From positions 1-58,327 of the forward strand of contig CAKZPA010000027.1 in the NCBI GenBank assembly GCA_937138415.1: a stretch of 58,327 nucleotides of DNA, in the 5' to 3' direction. The notes below the pieces were generated by a model. The model did not search any database, was not told the origin of the DNA, and saw nothing but the letters and a program-made list of their open reading frames with translations. Positions 53,472-58,327 of this stretch are shown here, in pieces; the stretch's first letter is position 1, and the number at the start of each line of letters is the position of its first letter. The DNA comes from an uncultured Nitrospiraceae bacterium. GTDB lineage: Bacteria > Nitrospirota > Thermodesulfovibrionia > Thermodesulfovibrionales > SM23-35. Position numbers and translations under genes: made by a program.

Positions 53472-54746
53472 CTAATCCCTGTCAAATTTTTCCGCCCACT
53501 GGGGAGACTTCCGCATCACCGGCATTCTGTTGACAATCCACCTGAAAGCCCATATCTGAACGAAGACGACGGCAAGGGTGACTATCCACTCGAGAGCAGA
53601 AGGGAAATATCTTTCCGCAAAAGGGAGATCCCAGTTATATGCCAGAAACACGGAATTGTATCTGTTCATCAGAATGCCTACCATGGCGATAACGGCTGCC
53701 GTCTGAATCGTCAGCATGTTTTTCTTCTGAGCGCCATGAGCGAACATTAACCCGGGGATAGCCACAAAACCTATGATTTCGAGCAACCACCAGTATCCCA
53801 TTTCTGAGTTGACAAAGGCAAAATCACCTTCGAACTGTGCAACGATAAGAGAAAGCGCAAAGAATCCAAACATAACTCCCCCGCATATCTTGGCAAACCC
53901 CATCATGACATCGAAACGGGAATTGCGGTACTCTTCATCAATCTGATATGAGAAAACCTTTTCACTTATGGCATCTACCATGATGAGCAGTGAGATACCG
54001 GCATAGATGCTCGACACAAAGAAAAGCACGGGAAGCATTTCGGAATACCAGAGGGGATGGATCTTCCCCTTCGCCATGGTCAGTAACGCGCCTACCCCTG
54101 TCTGTTGCAGCACCGAAAGGGTGATGCCGAACACGGTCGCACCCAGAGCAACAGTAGCAGCCCTCTTCCGCGAAGTGGTATTTCCGATCCACTCAGCAAA
54201 AGCCGGCCTGAATTGCAGGGCAGCCGTCACGATGGTAAGCAGGAAGACCCATAGCACGATGAACATGACCGAATTTGCACCAAAGCCGTTCCCTATGAAG
54301 ACATTCGGGATATTCCACCAGCGGCCAAATGACAGAACAATAACCACCAGGCAGAAAAATGAGGTCAGCAAATTGTTCAGCACCGCCACCCGTAAAAACG
54401 GGCGATATTTTTTCACGCCAAGCACATTCACGATAAAAGGGACCACAGCCCCACCAGCCGCGAAAGCGACCCCGCACATGATGTAGAACCCTATCCAGAG
54501 CCCCAGGGGTGACAACTGACTCAGGTTGGTGACCGGGGAACCAAGGCCTGCAAACAATCGATACACGATAGCCAAGATGCTGAATGCCACCACGACGCCA
54601 GAAAGAAGATTAAACGCCGTTGCCGGATTCCCTTTCGGCTTCGATTCTTTCCTGAAAAAAGGCCAGAAATCCCTGCCAATCTGTATTTCTGCTGGCTTGT
54701 CCGGTTGCTCGACAACCGCTACAGTCTCTAACTTTTCTCCAGCCAT
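53472..54746 (-). CDS. NrfD/HmcC-type quinol-interacting membrane subunit
   Basis: 424 residues with about ten membrane segments (for example VVAFSILAIVYRLFAGL, FYIMCGVAFAAGGAVVPFIV, NSVMFIVLWVFLLTIVTAAL) and the NrfD/PsrC-family acidic and glycine positions. These subunits pass electrons between menaquinol and a periplasmic Fe-S subunit. It is 21 nt downstream of the ferredoxin gene. Confidence 0.9.
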   Translation of the reverse strand: MAGEKLETVAVVEQPDKPAEIQIGRDFWPFFRKESKPKGNPATAFNLLSGVVVAFSILAIVYRLFAGLGSPVTNLSQLSPLGLWIGFYIMCGVAFAAGGAVVPFIVNVLGVKKYRPFLRVAVLNNLLTSFFCLVVIVLSFGRWWNIPNVFIGNGFGANSVMFIVLWVFLLTIVTAALQFRPAFAEWIGNTTSRKRAATVALGATVFGITLSVLQQTGVGALLTMAKGKIHPLWYSEMLPVLFFVSSIYAGISLLIMVDAISEKVFSYQIDEEYRNSRFDVMMGFAKICGGVMFGFFALSLIVAQFEGDFAFVNSEMGYWWLLEIIGFVAIPGLMFAHGAQKKNMLTIQTAAVIAMVGILMNRYNSVFLAYNWDLPFAERYFPSALEWIVTLAVVFVQIWAFRWIVNRMPVMRKSPQWAEKFDRD

Positions 54747-54767
54747 GATTGTTCCTCTTCCTTTCCT

Positions 54768-55679
54768 CTAATGTTTGCCAGTTCCTGAATGTTTTTCTTC
54801 AGTCTTCGGTTCACTCTTTTCGATTCCCTTCTTTAACGCAGCATTTACAGCAAGCAGGAAAAGCGGCGTCAGCGTTGCTATGAAGGGCACAGCCCTCAGA
54901 TAACCGGCACTGTATTCCGGGTAAGGTATCGTGCCCAAATCCTTGCGGAAGCCAATTTGATCAAATGGAACTGCAGAGAGGTACAGGTGCGATGCTCCGC
55001 CCACTTCATATTCACCGAATATATGATCAACATACTGCCCGGGATTTGCAGCGATTCTCCGATTACCCTCCTCCAGTACCAGCCTTCTTGTTCCGGCCAT
55101 GAGAGCCTGCGTCGGGCAGACTTCAACGCATGCGGGAAGAACGCCCTGCTTGTATCTATCCCAGCACAGATTGCATTTCTGGATGTTCGATACTGCCCTG
55201 CCGTATTCAAATTTCGGCATATCAAACGGACATGAAACCATGCATAGTCTGCATCCTATGCAGTTCGAGTGCCAGATGACGTGTCCGGCCCGCTTCTTTT
55301 CAAGAGCCTTCACCGGACAGGAAGCAACACATCCCGGCTGGTTGCAGTGCATGCACCTTTGCGGAACGAATATTGTTCCCTTTTCGGTTTCATACCTATT
55401 CGTAACGGTATATTCGGTGACAGTCGTCCTTCGCGGTGATGCAAAAACCTGCTTGTTGGCAGCCTCCGAAATATCAGGTACGGGGAGCCCGTTCACTTCA
55501 GCACAGGCCTGCTCACAGCGGCGGCAGCCTATGCAGCGAGTAGTATCAACGAGAATACCGTAAAATTCCTTCGTCTTTGTACTCTCACCTGCCAAGGATT
55601 GCACCGGCATGAGAAGGCTTCCGGTCGTTGCACCCGCAACCCCGGTCCCGATAATTTTTAGAAAAGTCCTTCTGTCCAT
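54768..55679 (-). CDS. HmcB/DsrO-type periplasmic ferredoxin
   Basis: 303 residues. Tat signal MDRRTFLKIIGTGVAG with twin Arg and a cleavage site after SLAG; then four Fe-S binding clusters: CIGCRRCEQAC, CMHCNQPGCVASCP, CIGCRLCMVSCP and CNLCWDRYKQ...CVEVCP. A C-terminal membrane helix (PFIATLTPLFLLAVNAALKK) anchors it. It should link the cytochrome to the NrfD subunit. Starts 12 nt after the cytochrome gene. Confidence 0.92.
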   Translation of the reverse strand: MDRRTFLKIIGTGVAGATTGSLLMPVQSLAGESTKTKEFYGILVDTTRCIGCRRCEQACAEVNGLPVPDISEAANKQVFASPRRTTVTEYTVTNRYETEKGTIFVPQRCMHCNQPGCVASCPVKALEKKRAGHVIWHSNCIGCRLCMVSCPFDMPKFEYGRAVSNIQKCNLCWDRYKQGVLPACVEVCPTQALMAGTRRLVLEEGNRRIAANPGQYVDHIFGEYEVGGASHLYLSAVPFDQIGFRKDLGTIPYPEYSAGYLRAVPFIATLTPLFLLAVNAALKKGIEKSEPKTEEKHSGTGKH

Positions 55680-55691
55680 CCTCGCTCCTCT

Positions 55692-57485
55692 CTATTCATT
55701 CTCAAGCACTGATTTACTATATGGTCTCCACGCATTGAGATTTCTCGCGGTATTCTGTTTCACCACTGTTGCATTCTTCAACGAGGTAATATCCGCAGGC
55801 CCCCCGGCTTTTCTCTGATGACAAGCCGCACACCTGTCTCCTTCTTTATCAGTTGCACCGCCGCCTTTCGCGATGCCCATCCTGTCATGGCATCCCAGAC
55901 ACTGGTTATGGTATGCGGAAAGAAGTCTGACGTCGTTTAAATTCTTTTCGTCATAGTCAATCATGTGGCAATTTCTGCAGTTCGGCGGAAGGCCTCTTTG
56001 GGCCTCAGCCGCTCCCGCGCTGTAATGATGGCATCCTGCACAGAGTGTCTGGACATCCCTGTGGAAATAGGTTGCGAGCCTGCTCTCATTCGAGATTCTT
56101 GTTAACGCTCTGAGAATATCAGCATGGGGGAACACAGCAGAATCATATTCCTTTTCCAGAACATTAATCGAGATATTGCCGACCACGCCTGGAACAGCAA
56201 AGGCCTGTGGCATACCTTCTGCATCTCTCCTGCCCGAATGGCAACGTGCGCATGTTTCCTTCTTCGGATTCATCGTCTCAACATCGACATCGGCGATATT
56301 GTAATGGCACCCCGCGCATTCCTTTTGCGCCTTCATTTGATTGTGGCAACCTGAACAGCTGTATGGGGAAAATGCGCTGTGATACGCCTTGGCTATGCTC
56401 ACGTTATTCCCCTCCGGCTTGCCCGTCAGGCTGTGGCAGTCCTTACATGCTTTCAGCCTTTCATGGTGGCATGACGAACAGGATTTTGCGTAGGACTGAT
56501 GCGCCCGGTGGTTAAATGCCACGCCGTGCATCCGTGCATTCTCGATCGTTATATATGCCACATCCTTCTGGCCACGGTACGGCCTTGGTACGTTCCGAAG
56601 GTCATCGGCAGTTCTGTATTCGCCGGTATGACACTTCGAACAGTCAGTTGGGATATGGCAGCTTGTGCAGCTGACGACACTCTTGGTATTCGGCAGGTGG
56701 CATGCACCACACCGCACCTTGTCTTTATGAAGATTATGGGCTGTATCCTTGTTCGACATCTTCTGGTATTCATCCCGAAGTTCCAAGTGACAGCCGAGGC
56801 ACTGCTGATGAGAAACTTTCCGGGTCGACAGTCCCTTCCCTGCAGCCACGCTTGTGACGGCTGCCAGTTCTGGGCCCCTCTTCTTATTGAGGTCGTGACA
56901 GTAGGCACAGGGATCCTCCGTTCCTGCCTTCCGAACGAGTTTCTGCTCTTTGGTATCGTATGTGTGGTGGCACTGACCGCAATCACCCCTCCCGAACCTG
57001 TCTCTCATAACCCTCACATGCGTATTGTGGTCAGCAGCATCAAACTCGGCAGCCGGATACGATATCTTCACATCTGCCAATTCCTTTTTATGGCAATTGT
57101 TGCAGGTGAGCGGCCCTGCCTTCATTTTCTTATGACATCCGATGCACGCATCATGAAAAGCGTTCATCGCAGCTTTATAGCCTTGCCCGTCAATCCTCTT
57201 CGGGAAGGTAAATATAATCTTATTCATGTCATTGACCGGATGGCATGCTGCACAGCCCTCATTCTCAAGCGCTTTTTCGTGCAGTTTGTGGTCAAAAATC
57301 ACATGGGGGCGCTGAAGCTTTCCGAATAGTTCAGTGTGAGCAATGCTAATCTTCCCGTCAGCATCAGCGGCAGTCAGCTGGGCTGCAGGCCCCGGTGTGC
57401 CTGCAGAAAACACAAGGGTGAGACCGATGGCTATCAAAATGAGATAGATGACACTTATCACCAACAATAATATTTTTTTGCGCAT
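55692..57485 (-). CDS. 18-heme membrane-anchored c-type cytochrome (HmcA-like)
   Basis: 597 residues from ATG 57485 (GAGGAAGGG upstream). An N-terminal helix (ILLLVISVIYLILIAIGLTL) acts as signal or anchor; the periplasmic part contains 18 CxxCH heme-c motifs (counted in order: CAACH, CIGCH, CNNCH, CGQCH, CAYCH, CLGCH, CGACH, CTSCH, CSKCH, CSSCH, CKDCH, CSGCH, CAGCH, CARCH, CAGCH, CRNCH, CLGCH, CAACH). HmcA has 16. A longer upstream frame overlaps the HdrB-like gene and is not supported. It belongs to the Hmc-like operon, between the HdrB-like and ferredoxin genes. Confidence 0.92.
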   Translation of the reverse strand: MRKKILLLVISVIYLILIAIGLTLVFSAGTPGPAAQLTAADADGKISIAHTELFGKLQRPHVIFDHKLHEKALENEGCAACHPVNDMNKIIFTFPKRIDGQGYKAAMNAFHDACIGCHKKMKAGPLTCNNCHKKELADVKISYPAAEFDAADHNTHVRVMRDRFGRGDCGQCHHTYDTKEQKLVRKAGTEDPCAYCHDLNKKRGPELAAVTSVAAGKGLSTRKVSHQQCLGCHLELRDEYQKMSNKDTAHNLHKDKVRCGACHLPNTKSVVSCTSCHIPTDCSKCHTGEYRTADDLRNVPRPYRGQKDVAYITIENARMHGVAFNHRAHQSYAKSCSSCHHERLKACKDCHSLTGKPEGNNVSIAKAYHSAFSPYSCSGCHNQMKAQKECAGCHYNIADVDVETMNPKKETCARCHSGRRDAEGMPQAFAVPGVVGNISINVLEKEYDSAVFPHADILRALTRISNESRLATYFHRDVQTLCAGCHHYSAGAAEAQRGLPPNCRNCHMIDYDEKNLNDVRLLSAYHNQCLGCHDRMGIAKGGGATDKEGDRCAACHQRKAGGPADITSLKNATVVKQNTARNLNAWRPYSKSVLENE

Positions 57486-57502
57486 ACAGTTCCCTTCCTC
57501 AT

Positions 57503-58327
57503 TTATTTCTTCAGTTTCAGGTGTTCGGGCATCTCCATCGTCGCCACCAGTATCTCGTCGAAAAAGATGTTCTTCACCGGCAGATTCCAGTACTTGATCA
57601 CGTCCTTTATCCCCGTGCTGCAGTTGTGGCACGGCGTGATCACGTACTTCGCACCCGTCGCCATAATCTGCTCGGCCTTCACCCTGTTGAACTTCGCCTT
57701 ATGCGCCGCCCAGTTCGATAACGACGCCAACCCGCCTCCCGCGTTACAGCAGAAATTGTGCTCCCGGTTCGGCGTCATCTCCCGAAAGTCCTCGCACGTC
57801 TCGTTCACAAAATACCGAAACTTCTCCGCTGCTCCCCCCCTCCGAATAATATTGCACGGGTCCTGCAGCGTAACCGGTTCCTTGATCTTCCTCGCGATCT
57901 TGATCTTCCCCGTCTTCAGAAGATCAACGTAAAACTCTCCCGTCTGCATCACCTCAAACGGCAATGTCTTCATTCCTAACATCGGCGGTGCCACAGACCT
58001 TGTGGCAAATCGAGGGTGCCCTCACTCAGTGAGCACCATCGTCTTCACCCGCAATCGGGCCGCGTTGTCGTACATCCCCCGCACAATCCGGTTCATCGTC
58101 GTGAAATCCCGCAGGAACATCGGCATGTTGCTCGCGTCCCACGTGTCCCTCCCCGCCACCGTCCAGTCGATCCCCGCCGCATGCATGATCTTCGCCGTCC
58201 GCTCGATATGATACGTGTTCGTCTTCGGCTCTCCCCCCAGAGGGTACCAGATCACCTCCGCCCCCTCTTTATCAATCGGTATCCGTAAGTTCTCAAACTC
58301 CGCCCCAACCTCCTCCTCCTGCCACTG
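57503..58327 (-). CDS. HdrB/DsrK/HmcF-like subunit with in-frame TGA (probable selenoprotein), partial
   Basis: 274 visible residues, open to the right edge. C-terminal CCG (HdrB/DsrK-type) domain: GHPRFATRSVAPPM, LQDPCN, FCCNAGGG, TPCHNCS. A TGA (58024-58022) interrupts MVLTE-TGA-GHP in frame; from memory relatives read ECGHA here, so the TGA replaces a conserved cluster Cys. A SECIS-like hairpin follows (57989-58007). If Sec is inserted, the protein is intact on both sides. It is the first visible gene of the Hmc-like operon. Cytoplasmic; exchanges electrons with thiol/disulfide or sulfur carriers. Composition is clearly more C-rich than the cytochrome gene. Confidence 0.85.
57989..58007 (-). 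promoter_or_regulatory. Candidate bacterial SECIS element
   Basis: On the minus strand UGCCACA (58007-58001), loop AGGUC (58000-57996), UGUGGCA (57995-57989): a perfect 7-bp stem. The loop begins 21 nt after the TGA, within the 16-37-nt range for bacterial SECIS, and has G in its second position. AGGUCUG also occurs at the apex of the E. coli fdhF SECIS (from memory). Confidence 0.75.

Noticed and set aside
57486-57632. N-terminal extension of the cytochrome gene
   Set aside because: It overlaps the end of the HdrB-like gene, is charged and lacks a signal; the internal ATG at 57485 gives a proper signal anchor and Shine-Dalgarno.
58013-58024. The TGA at 58022-58024 as the natural end of a separate short gene
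   Set aside because: The frame continues uninterrupted with conserved HdrB/DsrK sequence immediately after it, and there is no Shine-Dalgarno or plausible start for a second gene.
1-58327. CRISPR arrays, insertion-sequence transposases and prophage genes
   Set aside because: No regularly spaced direct repeats, transposase or phage-structure proteins are visible.

Overview
The window comes from a diderm (Gram-negative) bacterium of roughly 57% GC. Evidence for an outer membrane is an outer-membrane barrel protein, two LPS heptosyltransferases with a GmhB domain, and a probable lipoprotein. An Hmc-like transmembrane electron-transfer operon (HdrB/DsrK-type subunit, 18-heme cytochrome c, periplasmic ferredoxin, NrfD-type quinol subunit, small membrane protein) points to an anaerobic, probably sulfur- or metal-respiring organism. 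My inference is Nitrospirota (Thermodesulfovibrionia-like), with Desulfobacterota as the alternative; no rRNA or other phylogenetic marker is in view to settle this.

Layout. 1-1330: end of a beta-propeller gene, an outer-membrane barrel gene and a bidirectional terminator. 1365-1518: a self-contained minus-strand mini-gene for a 14-residue Cys/Gly/Lys peptide. 1746-9375 (minus): a long housekeeping operon read TPR lipoprotein - ispE - tRNA-Gln - prs - rplY - pth - moeA - RuBisCO-like protein. 9428-18376: a helicase-dead priA, a TauE-type permease and YkgJ-type protein on minus, then a B12/radical SAM protein, protoporphyrinogen oxidase, a DUF465 protein and ilvD. 18447-19984: a secreted protein and about 0.8 kb of dispersed repeats. 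19985-28680: a PflX-like radical SAM protein, an ACT-ACT-metallo-beta-lactamase protein, a YfcE phosphodiesterase, MarC, a release-factor-like protein, a coiled-coil protein, DUF2207/LemA and proS. 28915-38781: greA-pyrK-pyrD, a frameshifted secreted hydrolase with Ig-like domains, coaE-ribF, a LuxR-type regulator, and rpmE-DUF1385-prfA. 38801-46634: the remnant of a sensor next to an AraC-type response regulator, a P-type ATPase with a Usp protein, and the heptosyltransferase pair. 46725-53068 (minus): a very large CHASE/PAS/GAF/GGDEF/EAL protein, then ilvB-ilvN. 53319-58327 (minus): the Hmc-like operon, running off the right edge.

The most striking observation is in the Hmc-like operon. The HdrB/DsrK-like subunit has an in-frame TGA exactly where this family has the Cys of its conserved ECGHA motif. 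The TGA is followed, at the right distance, by a perfect 7-bp hairpin with apical loop AGGUC, the layout of a bacterial SECIS element. The gene therefore probably encodes a selenocysteine-containing Hmc/Dsr-type subunit. It is paired with an 18-heme cytochrome (HmcA itself has 16).

Other notable points: the 14-residue peptide gene with its own promoter, leader hairpin, Shine-Dalgarno and terminator; a RuBisCO-like protein retaining the carbamylation Lys but lacking other catalytic residues; a PriA whose helicase motifs are all eroded while its zinc cysteines are intact; and a recurring arrangement of -10 hexamers 5-7 nt upstream of start codons, suggesting widespread leaderless transcription. 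TTG start codons with good Shine-Dalgarno sequences are also common.
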